From NCBI GenBank assembly GCA_942490645.1, contig CALNXN010000009.1, positions 186,001 to 250,000 on the forward strand: a stretch of DNA of 64,000 nt, written 5' to 3'. Of this stretch, positions 16,681 through 23,865 are shown piece after piece. The stretch is from CALNXN01 sp942490645 (GTDB lineage Bacteria > Pseudomonadota > Alphaproteobacteria > Rhodobacterales > Rhodobacteraceae). The notes beneath the pieces were generated by a model. That model was not told the DNA's origin. It saw only the letters and a program-made list of their open reading frames with translations, and ran no database searches. How positions within the stretch are numbered: position 1 is the stretch's first letter; each line of letters starts with the position of its first letter. A program made the translations under genes and the position numbers.

Positions 16681-18030
16681 ATGACCCAATCAATTGAAAC
16701 GATCGCGATCGAGCCGATGATGCCCAAGGGCCGCATGGCTCAAACGAAAATTCTGCCCGGTACGGCCGTCATTGGCTTTGGCGTGGATGTATTTGGCGAA
16801 TACTGCAGCGCCAACAGCCTCAAATTGCCCATCATCGACACGTCAGACCTCACCAAACCCGTAGATGGAAGTGATCTTTTGACCTCCACCTTGGTGACCG
16901 TTCTGCCCGCCCACGAAGGGATGGCCGAACAGGTGCAGGGCTCCACGCTGCGCGAGGTGGCCAACAGCCTCGCCGCCAGCGTCAAGCTCGAAGGCAGCAG
17001 CGGTTTTCTCAGTGGCGAGATGTCAGCGGCCTTCAACACCTCCACGTCGCACAAGACATCCACCCGCTATGTGCAATACACCGAACAGATCTATTCCAGA
17101 CAGCTGCGCCTTGGATCGTTTACATCGCTGCGCAAACACATGCTCCCCGATGCCAAAAGCGATTTTGAAGGCACGGATATGAGCCCTGCGGAACTGGTCG
17201 AGCAATACGGCACGCACTTCATTCAAGGCCTGATCATCGGCGCGCGGCTCAGCTATGGCTGTTCGATTGACACCAGCGACTACACCAGCGATGTCGACAT
17301 GTCCGTGGCCGCCAAGCTCAGCTATAACGCCCTGGTCAACAAGGGTTCGGGCAGCGCATCGGCCAGTCAGACCCAAGCGGCCAAAGTGATGACAGAAAAA
17401 TCAATGTCCAAGGCGCGTGTGCTGGGGGGTGACCCGGAATACGTCGAAAACATCCTGAAAGGCGATTACGACAAATGGCGCCAAAGCATTGCGGACCACA
17501 TGCATGTGGTCGACCTCTACAACGGGATGTGCCTGATCTCAAAGCTGATCGAAGACCCGACGCGCCGCGCCGCTGTTGATGCGGCAATCACCCAGAAAAT
17601 GGAGGCCGAAAAAGGCCCCGGTGATCCTTTCCTGTCGCACGTGCAGTCCTATCATGCAAATGCCACCGGTTGCTGGTATTTCTCGATTTCCGAAGCGGGG
17701 CACCCGGCGGGGTTCGGCCCCTATGAATACGCCGGAGCGTCGTTTTTTGCCTATACGGAGCCCAAAAACAACTCCGTCCCGATCTACCGGTTCAAATCCG
17801 AAAGCGGCGGGCGATACATGCTGTCGCCCAACGCCGCAGTCCCAAAGGGGTGGCTCGCGCCGGAGATTGCATTCTATGCCTATACGAAATCCGGCCCAGA
17901 CCGTGTGCTGGTTCGGTCCTTCCAGAACACGTCTAAACCCGATCAGTACGGGTGGTTCTACAATACCAAAGCGAAGGTGAGCGGTTGGACACCAAATGAA
18001 CGCAACAACTTCTACGCGCCAAAGGGCTGA
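16681..18030 (+). CDS. MACPF-domain protein with C-terminal beta-rich repeat domain
   Basis: A 449-residue protein that resembles membrane-attack-complex/perforin proteins. The signature YGTHF is at 176-180, in a YGTHFIQGLIIGARLSYG block; the classic GG after it is replaced by GA. It starts with ILPGTAVIGFGVDVFG, as in stand-alone bacterial MACPFs. Two Ser/Ala/Thr-rich stretches (about 85-125 and 200-240) fit the helix clusters that unfurl into membrane hairpins. A tail at about 365-449 carries PIYRFKSESGGRYMLS and GWLAPEIAFYAY, like repeats in secreted bacterial proteins such as DUF5648. No signal peptide is visible, so export is unclear. It is isolated, between the rpmG and shared terminators, with no obvious immunity partner. 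Confidence 0.85.
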   Translation: MTQSIETIAIEPMMPKGRMAQTKILPGTAVIGFGVDVFGEYCSANSLKLPIIDTSDLTKPVDGSDLLTSTLVTVLPAHEGMAEQVQGSTLREVANSLAASVKLEGSSGFLSGEMSAAFNTSTSHKTSTRYVQYTEQIYSRQLRLGSFTSLRKHMLPDAKSDFEGTDMSPAELVEQYGTHFIQGLIIGARLSYGCSIDTSDYTSDVDMSVAAKLSYNALVNKGSGSASASQTQAAKVMTEKSMSKARVLGGDPEYVENILKGDYDKWRQSIADHMHVVDLYNGMCLISKLIEDPTRRAAVDAAITQKMEAEKGPGDPFLSHVQSYHANATGCWYFSISEAGHPAGFGPYEYAGASFFAYTEPKNNSVPIYRFKSESGGRYMLSPNAAVPKGWLAPEIAFYAYTKSGPDRVLVRSFQNTSKPDQYGWFYNTKAKVSGWTPNERNNFYAPKG

Positions 18031-18048
18031 ACGAGAAACCGCATAGAA

Positions 18049-18078
18049 AAAGGCCGGCGCTTTTCAGAACCGGCCTTT
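18049..18078. terminator. Bidirectional terminator between MACPF and Bax-inhibitor genes
   Basis: A stem of aaaggccgg (18049-18057) and ccggccttt (18070-18078), with A-rich flank on one side and T-rich on the other. It can serve the plus-strand MACPF gene and the convergent minus-strand gene ending at 18101. Confidence 0.85.
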
Positions 18079-18100
18079 CATTTGCACTATGTGCGAAATG

Positions 18101-18838
18101 TTATTCGCGATTGCCGAAGATGCTCAGCAAGAACATGAACATGTTGATGAAGTTCAGGTACAGGCTCAACGCGCCCATGATACCGGACTTCTGCAACCAC
18201 TCACTGTCGCCATGGTGGGCGTGCGCGAGGTAGGTGTTCTTGATGTTCTGCGTGTCATATGCCGTCAGACCGGCAAAGATCAGAACGCCAAGGACCGAGA
18301 TTGCGAACATGATCGCGGGCGAGCCCAGAAAGATGTTCACGATCATCGCCACGATCAGGCCGATCACGCCCATGATCAGGAAGCTTCCCCAGGCGGAGAT
18401 GTCTTTCTTTGTGGTATAGCCCCACAAGGACAGACCCGCGAAGGAGATCGACGTGATCAGGAAGATTTGCGCGATGGAGAAGCCGGTAAAGGCCACAAAG
18501 ATCCATGCGATCGACAAGCCCATGACGGCGGCGAACACGTAAAAGAACGTCTGTGCGCCTGCAGCAGAGATGCGGTTCAGCATGCCGCTGAACAAAAACA
18601 CCATGCCAAGCGGCGCAAACATCACGATCCAGCCCAGAATGTTCGGGGCCAGTGTGACCGGATCACGGAACACGCCCAGCAACTCGGGGCTCGTGCCGAC
18701 GGCCCATGCCACGGCAAAGGTTATCAACATGCCCACGGACATCGTGCCGTAGACTTTGTTCATATGGGTGCGCAGACCCTCGTCAATCTGGGCGGCGCGG
18801 GATCCGGCCGCTGTCCGGATTGTATTCACGTCAGCCAT
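18101..18838 (-). CDS. Bax inhibitor-1/YccA family membrane protein
   Basis: A 245-residue protein with about seven membrane helices, in the inner membrane. The family includes YccA (a modulator of FtsH protease) and YetJ (a pH-sensitive calcium leak channel). The characteristic C-terminal GLTAYDTQNIKNTY segment, holding the conserved aspartate of the family, is present. The N-terminal RTHMNKVYGTMSVGML block also fits. It is stand-alone and convergent with the MACPF gene. Whether it acts on calcium or on FtsH is not visible in the sequence. Confidence 0.92.
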   Translation of the reverse strand: MADVNTIRTAAGSRAAQIDEGLRTHMNKVYGTMSVGMLITFAVAWAVGTSPELLGVFRDPVTLAPNILGWIVMFAPLGMVFLFSGMLNRISAAGAQTFFYVFAAVMGLSIAWIFVAFTGFSIAQIFLITSISFAGLSLWGYTTKKDISAWGSFLIMGVIGLIVAMIVNIFLGSPAIMFAISVLGVLIFAGLTAYDTQNIKNTYLAHAHHGDSEWLQKSGIMGALSLYLNFINMFMFLLSIFGNRE

Positions 18839-18968
18839 CTAAGACCTCCAACTGAAAAAATCGGCGCGTCAGACCGTTCTGCGCGCTCTCGCGTCAAATA
18901 TCGGTTCGCTTGCAACGTATTTCAAGGTTTTTCAGTCAGGAAATCGTGGGAACTGGCCAAAATGGTTA

Positions 18969-19019
18969 TCAAAGCGTGAATCCGGGCGCTTCGACCCCCG
19001 GATTCGCATCGCTTTTGAT
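18969..19019 (-). terminator. Long hairpin downstream of the DUF1127 gene
   Basis: An inverted repeat whose inner arms are gaatccggg (18978-18986) and cccggattc (18997-19005). The outer arms atcaaagcg and cgcttttgat continue it with small bulges. It begins seven bases beyond the DUF1127 stop on the minus strand. It is probably a terminator or 3'-end stabilising element, though it lacks a good T run. Confidence 0.55.
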
Positions 19020-19025
19020 CTGGTT

Positions 19026-19244
19026 TTAGATGTTTTTCCAGTTGGCTGGGACATCCCAGATCATTTTTTTGGCTTCGCGATCAGCAGCTTCGCGGGTCAG
19101 GCCAATGTCCTTCAGTGCACGTGCATCCAAATGCGCCAAGGCGCGGCGGCTGCGCCAAATGCTCAACCGTTGGAAAAGGCTGGGGCTCGCTACCTTGTGT
19201 CCAAGGGCGATTTTGCGGGACGGGATGTGATCAATAATGGCCAT
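19026..19244 (-). CDS. DUF1127-family small protein
   Basis: A 72-residue basic protein. The C-terminal part RRALAHLDARALKDIGLTREAADREA is the YjiS-like DUF1127 signature, an arginine-rich helical region. In Rhodobacter sphaeroides a DUF1127 protein (CcaF1) binds RNA and its mRNA gives rise to small RNAs; no CcsR-type CCUCC loops are visible here, so that link is only by family. It is divergent from a LysR gene across a region rich in palindromes. The ATG at 19244 was preferred to an upstream start at 19268. Confidence 0.85.
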   Translation of the reverse strand: MAIIDHIPSRKIALGHKVASPSLFQRLSIWRSRRALAHLDARALKDIGLTREAADREAKKMIWDVPANWKNI

Positions 19245-19290
19245 CGGGGCTCTCCTAACTGCGCGCATCCGTGATGCGTGTGGTGTGTTT

Positions 19291-19364
19291 CATCAAATTA
19301 CTTGATGCATATGGGGAAGTATGATCCATATGGAAAACGAATGTTTATGATATGATGCATCAAG
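19291..19364. promoter_or_regulatory. LysR-type operator region with nested palindromes
   Basis: Between the divergent DUF1127 and LysR genes there is CATCAA-N5-TTGATG at 19291-19307, CATATGG/CCATATG at 19309-19332, TGATGCATCA at 19353-19362, and a perfect CTTGATGCAT/ATGCATCAAG pair at 19301-19310 and 19355-19364. This is what a LysR regulator controlling itself and a divergent gene would need. Confidence 0.65.
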
Positions 19365-19373
19365 GAACGTGAT

Positions 19374-20249
19374 ATGAGAAATCTCGACGTGACGACCCTT
19401 CGTTCTTTCGTGGCGGTGGCCGATGCCGGTGGCGTGACGCGGGCGGCGGGGTTCCTGCATCTCACCCAATCGGCCGTATCGATGCAGCTCAAGCGTCTGG
19501 AAGACATGCTGGGGCTGGCGCTGCTGGATCGTTCGGGCCGCACCATCGCGTTGACGGCCAGTGGCGAGCAGTTGCTGACCTATGCCCGGCGCATGGTCGC
19601 GCTGAATGACGAGGTCATCGGGCGGCTGACCGATCAGGCCTATGAAGGAGAGATCACACTGGGCGTGCCGCATGACATCGTGTACCCGGCCATTCCCCAG
19701 GTGCTCAAACAATTGCACGCTGCTTTCCCGCGTGTGCAGGTCAACCTGATTGCCTCCAACACGGTGACGCTCAAGGCGCAATACGCGCGCGGCGAATGTG
19801 ATCTCTTTCTGACCACCGAAGTCGACAAGGAACCCGGGGCCGAAACGCTGTGCACCAAACCGCTGCATTGGATTGGTGCGCCTGATGGGTCAGCGTGGCG
19901 GCAACATCCCGTGCGGCTGGCGTTCGGACGCACTTGCACGTTCCGCACGCGCGCGGTCGAGGCGCTCGATCATGCCGGAATTCCATGGCAGGTGATCGTC
20001 GAAACGGACAGCGACAAAACGCTCGAAGCCACCGTTAGCGCTGATTTGGCTATTCAGACGCTGCTGGACGGGACAGTGCCGCCGCATTTGGAAAAAATTG
20101 ATCACGGCGGCGCGTTGCCGGAACTCCCGGAACAGTTGATTAACCTTTATGGTGCCCAATCGGATCAAAGCGTGGTCAAGGATGCGCTTGCGGACCTTGT
20201 GCGCCGGGCTTTCGGCGCTGTGGAGCCTGCGCGTCTCAAGGCTGTTTAG
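19374..20249 (+). CDS. LysR-family transcriptional regulator
   Basis: A 291-residue regulator. The N-terminal helix-turn-helix covers about residues 5-63 (TLRSFVAVADAGGVTRAAGF and QSAVSMQLKRLE), and a periplasmic-binding-like effector domain follows from about 90. The ligand is not predictable. It is transcribed away from the DUF1127 gene with a palindrome-rich region between them, the usual layout in which a LysR protein controls the divergent neighbour and itself. The 3' end overlaps a candidate minus-strand micro-gene at 20246-20419. Confidence 0.9.
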   Translation: MRNLDVTTLRSFVAVADAGGVTRAAGFLHLTQSAVSMQLKRLEDMLGLALLDRSGRTIALTASGEQLLTYARRMVALNDEVIGRLTDQAYEGEITLGVPHDIVYPAIPQVLKQLHAAFPRVQVNLIASNTVTLKAQYARGECDLFLTTEVDKEPGAETLCTKPLHWIGAPDGSAWRQHPVRLAFGRTCTFRTRAVEALDHAGIPWQVIVETDSDKTLEATVSADLAIQTLLDGTVPPHLEKIDHGGALPELPEQLINLYGAQSDQSVVKDALADLVRRAFGAVEPARLKAV

Positions 20250-20419
20250 CGTTGCATCATTCCCGTCCAGCGGGTGTTCAGCATGATCTGGTGGTGAAAT
20301 TTGGACGTCGGTTGGCGCCCTGAATTGGTTTCATTTGAAAGTGATTTGGGGGCGCCAGCTTGCAAAATCCAACCCGCGATTCCGAAAATTGTGCCTAGTA
20401 TCAGCAATATTACGCCCAA
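20246..20419 (-). CDS. Candidate 57-residue single-helix membrane protein
   Basis: A reading frame from TTG at 20419 to TAA at 20246, just shorter than usual gene-calling cut-offs. It begins with a strong hydrophobic helix (GVILLILGTIFGIAGWILQ) followed by a polar tail ending WTGMMQR. The ribosome-binding site is weak and the start is not ATG. It overlaps the LysR stop codon by four bases in the convergent direction. No family is recognised. The hydrophobic helix is the main reason to list it. Confidence 0.35.
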   Translation of the reverse strand: MGVILLILGTIFGIAGWILQAGAPKSLSNETNSGRQPTSKFHHQIMLNTRWTGMMQR

Positions 20420-20808
20420 TCTCGTCTAAAATTTGAGCGTAGGGTAAAATTTTTTGCGTTTACTGCTTTTGGTAATCACAGGTTGGATCAATACGCAGGC
20501 TGACCGGCGGCCGTTATAGTGTAACCCATTGATCTACAACTCATGATTGTGAGATTTTAGGCGATCCCAGCCTTCTGTTTTTGGCGCGAGTGGCCGAATT
20601 CATGTTCCCGTGAAGGTAGTTGAGTCACAGAAAATTAACGGGTATATACACGTTTGGGTTGATTTTTTAACGCTACCGATGGGATAATTATTGATCGAAA
20701 TCGGATTTTACGTATTCTGACCCCGCACTGAATAGTGTAGCTTTTTGTTAGTTTGCCTGCGGTTCCAATTTGGTGGATCGGTATCGGGCGAAAACCAGGG
20801 AATTTGTG
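20420..20808. other. AT-rich intergenic region before the XRE regulator
   Basis: About 390 bases that are richer in A and T than the surrounding genes. I see no convincing gene. A possible minus-strand frame at 20635-20853 was rejected because it overlaps the regulator start. The stretch presumably holds the promoter of the XRE gene; no clear operator stands out. Confidence 0.4.
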
Positions 20809-21180
20809 ATGGCTCATGTTGTTGACGTTCATGTTGGGAAACGCATCCGCCAAAGGCGTTGGCTCGTTGGTATGACTCAGCAGCGACTGGCGGAATTGGT
20901 GGGTATCAAATTCCAGCAGATCCAGAAATACGAGACCGGTGCAAACCGTGTCAGCGCCTCTCGTCTTTGGGACATCGCGGATGCGCTTGAGGTTGATGTC
21001 GCCTTCTTCTTTGAAGGCTTGAAATCAGACACAGGTGACAATCACAAAAACGACGCGATCCCGGATGATATGATGGGCGACAAAGAGGCGATGGATCTCG
21101 TGCGCTCCTATTATGCGATCCCAGAGAACCAGCGTCGCCGCTTGTTCGAACTGGCGCGTGTGCTGAGCGACGTCGCCTGA
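20809..21180 (+). CDS. XRE-family transcriptional regulator (PraR/SinR-like)
   Basis: A 123-residue DNA-binding protein. The helix-turn-helix occupies residues 10-65 (KRIRQRRWLVGMTQQRLAEL then GIKFQQIQKYETGANRV). A short C-terminal tail holds NQRRRLFELARVLSDV. It is like the small XRE regulators widely found in Rhodobacterales and Rhizobiales (for example PraR). It may control quorum sensing or surface traits, but this is by family only. It is upstream of the hisN-like gene but separated by 45 bases, so a joint transcript is possible. Confidence 0.82.
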   Translation: MAHVVDVHVGKRIRQRRWLVGMTQQRLAELVGIKFQQIQKYETGANRVSASRLWDIADALEVDVAFFFEGLKSDTGDNHKNDAIPDDMMGDKEAMDLVRSYYAIPENQRRRLFELARVLSDVA

Positions 21181-21225
21181 TCTGCGGCTCTTGCCTTAGG
21201 CGGGCGTTGCTGTCACGGATTGGGC

Positions 21226-22041
21226 ATGTCTGATCCCGTCCTGTCTCACGAAGCGAAACTGGAAGTTGACCGCGTTGCACAGGCCATGGCCGATGCGGCG
21301 CGATCCGTTATTCTTCCCTATTTCAGATCGGCGCTGCTGGTGTCCGATAACAAGGATGCCGCAGGTTACGACCCCGTGACAGAGGCCGACCGCGCAGCGG
21401 AACGCGTGATGCGCGAGGTTTTGGCGCACGAAAGGCCCGATGACGCGATTTTGGGCGAGGAATTTGGCGAAAAGGCCGGCACCAGCGGCCTGACATGGGT
21501 GCTGGACCCGATCGACGGCACCCGCGGGTTTGTGTCCGGCACGCCCACCTGGGGCGTCCTGATTGCGCTCAGCACGCACAGCGGCCCGGTCTACGGATTG
21601 ATTGACCAGCCTTATATCGGCGAGCGGTTTGTCGGCTTTGGCACGACGGCGCACGTTACCGGCCCGATGGGGCAAACCGCTTTGGTGACGCGTGCGGCGC
21701 GTGATCTGGCGCAGGCGACCGTGCTGACGACTTTTCCTGAAGTTGGGTCTGAGGCCGACGGCGCTGCGTTCCGCGCGGTCGCGGGGCAAGCCAAGCTGAC
21801 GCGGTATGGCATGGACTGCTACGGTTACGCGCTTTTGGCGGCGGGGCAGGTTGATCTGGTGATCGAAGCGGGCCTGCAACCCTATGACATCCATGCCCCC
21901 ATCGCGGTGATTCAGGCAGCAGGTGGTATCGTGACCGATTGGTCGGGCGGCCCGGCGCATCCCGGCGGGCGCGCGTTGGCGGCGGCCAATGCAGACATCC
22001 ACGCCCAGGCGCTCGCGATTTTGCAACAGGCTGCGTTATGA
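21226..22041 (+). CDS. hisN: Inositol monophosphatase family protein, probably histidinol-phosphatase
   Basis: A 271-residue magnesium-dependent phosphatase. Motifs are DPVTEADRAAE (49-59), GEEFGEK (77-83) and the metal-binding LDPIDGTRGF (93-102). Members that look like this are often the HisN histidinol-phosphatase of actinobacteria and alphaproteobacteria, but inositol-phosphatase or PAP-phosphatase activity cannot be excluded. The stop overlaps the start of the following deaminase gene (ATGA), so the two are in one operon. The ATG at 21226 is used instead of TTG at 21220. Confidence 0.78.
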   Translation: MSDPVLSHEAKLEVDRVAQAMADAARSVILPYFRSALLVSDNKDAAGYDPVTEADRAAERVMREVLAHERPDDAILGEEFGEKAGTSGLTWVLDPIDGTRGFVSGTPTWGVLIALSTHSGPVYGLIDQPYIGERFVGFGTTAHVTGPMGQTALVTRAARDLAQATVLTTFPEVGSEADGAAFRAVAGQAKLTRYGMDCYGYALLAAGQVDLVIEAGLQPYDIHAPIAVIQAAGGIVTDWSGGPAHPGGRALAAANADIHAQALAILQQAAL

Positions 22042-23372
22042 GCCAGACGCTGCTGCGCTGTGCCGACACGGTTGTCACCATGGACGACGCGCGGCGCGAA
22101 GTGGCACAGGCTGATGTTCTGATCGAAAACGGTGTTATTGCAGCGATCGGGCAGGGGTTACAGACCGACGGGCAGGTGATCGATGCCCGTGGCTGCGTGG
22201 TGACCCCCGGACTGGTGAACACCCATCACCATCTTTTCCAGACGCTCACCCGGGCGGTTCCGGGCGGGCAGGATGCGCTGCTGTTTGGCTGGCTTCAGAC
22301 GCTCTATCCGATCTGGGCGCGCTTTACGCCGGAGCATATGTTCACCTCCGCGCAGGTGGGTCTGGCGGAACTGGCCTTGTCGGGCTGCACGCTCAGTTCG
22401 GATCATCTGTACCTCTACCCCAATGGCGCACGGCTGGAGGATACCATTCATGCCGCCGCCGAATTGGGCCTGCGGTTTCAGCCGACGCGCGGGGCCATGA
22501 GCATCGGCGTCAGTGACGGTGGATTGCCGCCCGACGATCTGGTGGAGAGCGAAGCCGCGATACTTGAAGACTGCATCCGGGTGATCGACAGCTTTCACGA
22601 CCCCGCTGAAGGGTCCATGTGCCGGGTCGGAATTGCGCCCTGTTCGCCGTTCTCAGTCAGCCGCGACCTGATGCGGGACGCCGCCCTTTTGGCGCGGGAC
22701 AAGGGCGTGATGCTACACACGCATCTGGCGGAAAACGACGAAGACATCGCTTATTCGCTGGCGCATTTCGGCTGTCGTCCCGGTCAATACGCCCAGGATC
22801 TGGGCTGGGTCGGGCCCGACGTGTGGCACGCCCATTGCGTCAAGCTTGATGCCTCCGAGATTGCGCTTTTTGCTCAGACGGGCACTGGCGTGGCGCATTG
22901 TCCGTGCTCCAACTGCCGCCTTGGCAGCGGCATTGCGCCGGTGGTCGCCATGCGGCAGGCCGGTGTGCCGGTTGGGTTGGGCGTCGATGGATCGGCCAGC
23001 AACGACGCGGGCAATCTGGTGGCGGAGGCGCGGCAGGCGATGCTGTTGCAACGCGTGGCACAAGGCGCGGATGCCATGAGTGCGCGCAGCGCGCTGGAAA
23101 TTGCCACACGCGGCGGGGCGGATGTGCTGGGGCGGCCCGATTGCGGGCGCATCGCGGTGGGCAAGCGCGCGGATATCGCGGTTTGGGATGTCTCTGGCAT
23201 CGAAAGCGCGGGCAGTTGGGACCCTGCAGCGCTGTTGCTGGCAGGGCCAACGACAGTGCGGGACCTTTTTGTAGAAGGCCGCCGAATTGTCGCAGATGGT
23301 CAGATTTCGTCCATCGATTTGCCGCGTTTGGTTGCGAAACAAAGGGAGATGGCCAGCACTCTGAAAGGATAA
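22038..23372 (+). CDS. 8-oxoguanine deaminase-like amidohydrolase
   Basis: A protein of 444 residues of the metal-dependent amidohydrolase superfamily. The HxH motif lies in NTHHHLF (61-67), followed by HTHLAE and HAHCVKL, and LGVDGSASND ends the active site. This pattern and length fit the 8-oxoguanine deaminase subgroup, which converts 8-oxoguanine to urate; atrazine-chlorohydrolase-like and guanine deaminase-like activities are close relatives. It overlaps the hisN-like gene by four bases and lies three bases before a CAP-protein gene. A distinct guanine deaminase follows nearby on the opposite strand. Confidence 0.82.
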   Translation: MSQTLLRCADTVVTMDDARREVAQADVLIENGVIAAIGQGLQTDGQVIDARGCVVTPGLVNTHHHLFQTLTRAVPGGQDALLFGWLQTLYPIWARFTPEHMFTSAQVGLAELALSGCTLSSDHLYLYPNGARLEDTIHAAAELGLRFQPTRGAMSIGVSDGGLPPDDLVESEAAILEDCIRVIDSFHDPAEGSMCRVGIAPCSPFSVSRDLMRDAALLARDKGVMLHTHLAENDEDIAYSLAHFGCRPGQYAQDLGWVGPDVWHAHCVKLDASEIALFAQTGTGVAHCPCSNCRLGSGIAPVVAMRQAGVPVGLGVDGSASNDAGNLVAEARQAMLLQRVAQGADAMSARSALEIATRGGADVLGRPDCGRIAVGKRADIAVWDVSGIESAGSWDPAALLLAGPTTVRDLFVEGRRIVADGQISSIDLPRLVAKQREMASTLKG

Positions 23373-23375
23373 CCC

Positions 23376-23810
23376 ATGCGCCGCATCCTGATGACAACCG
23401 CCCTGCTTGTTCTGACCGCCACCGCAGGTACCGCACACTCCGAGCCGGCAGTTTTGGGGGCGCTCAATGCGTTCCGCGCACAAAAAGGCGCACCGCCGGT
23501 ACAATACTCCAAGCCACTCGAAATTGCAGCGCAGCGTCACGCGCAGGATATGGCGCGGCGCGGGTTCTTTTCGCACCGCGGCAGCAACGGCTCCAACGTG
23601 GGCCAGAGGGTGCGGGCGGCAGGCTACGGATTTTGCTTTGTCGCCGAAAACATCGCAATGGGTCAGCGCAGCCTGAAGGCGGTGATGCAGGCCTGGACCA
23701 CATCTGCCGGGCACCGTCGCAACATGTTAGACAGGCGCGCGGCCGAGGTGGCGCTGGTGAAGGCCGACAACAATATCTGGGTCATGGTGTTGGGTCGCCC
23801 CGGTTGCTAA
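23376..23810 (+). CDS. CAP/SCP-domain secreted protein
   Basis: A 144-residue protein with a signal peptide (hydrophobic residues 5-20, predicted cleavage near HSE). The CAP domain is shown by LNAFRAQKGAPPVQYSKPL, RHAQDMARRGFFSHRG and GFCFVAENIAMG, the conserved histidine and glutamate region. The protein is likely periplasmic or extracellular. Function in bacteria is mostly unknown. It directly follows the 8-oxoguanine deaminase-like gene, so the two are probably in one operon, although no functional connection is evident. Confidence 0.85.
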   Translation: MRRILMTTALLVLTATAGTAHSEPAVLGALNAFRAQKGAPPVQYSKPLEIAAQRHAQDMARRGFFSHRGSNGSNVGQRVRAAGYGFCFVAENIAMGQRSLKAVMQAWTTSAGHRRNMLDRRAAEVALVKADNNIWVMVLGRPGC

Positions 23811-23826
23811 AGATTTTGCCGGTTGA

Positions 23827-23864
23827 GAGCGACCCTCCGGGGGGAGTTTATCTGCAAAGATGAC
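23827..23864 (+). repeat. Dispersed intergenic repeat, copy 2
   Basis: A partial match to the element at 11224-11260, with core GGGGGGAGTTTATCTGC then AAAGATGACG. It lies between the convergent CAP and guaD genes. Confidence 0.45.
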
Positions 23865-23865
23865 G

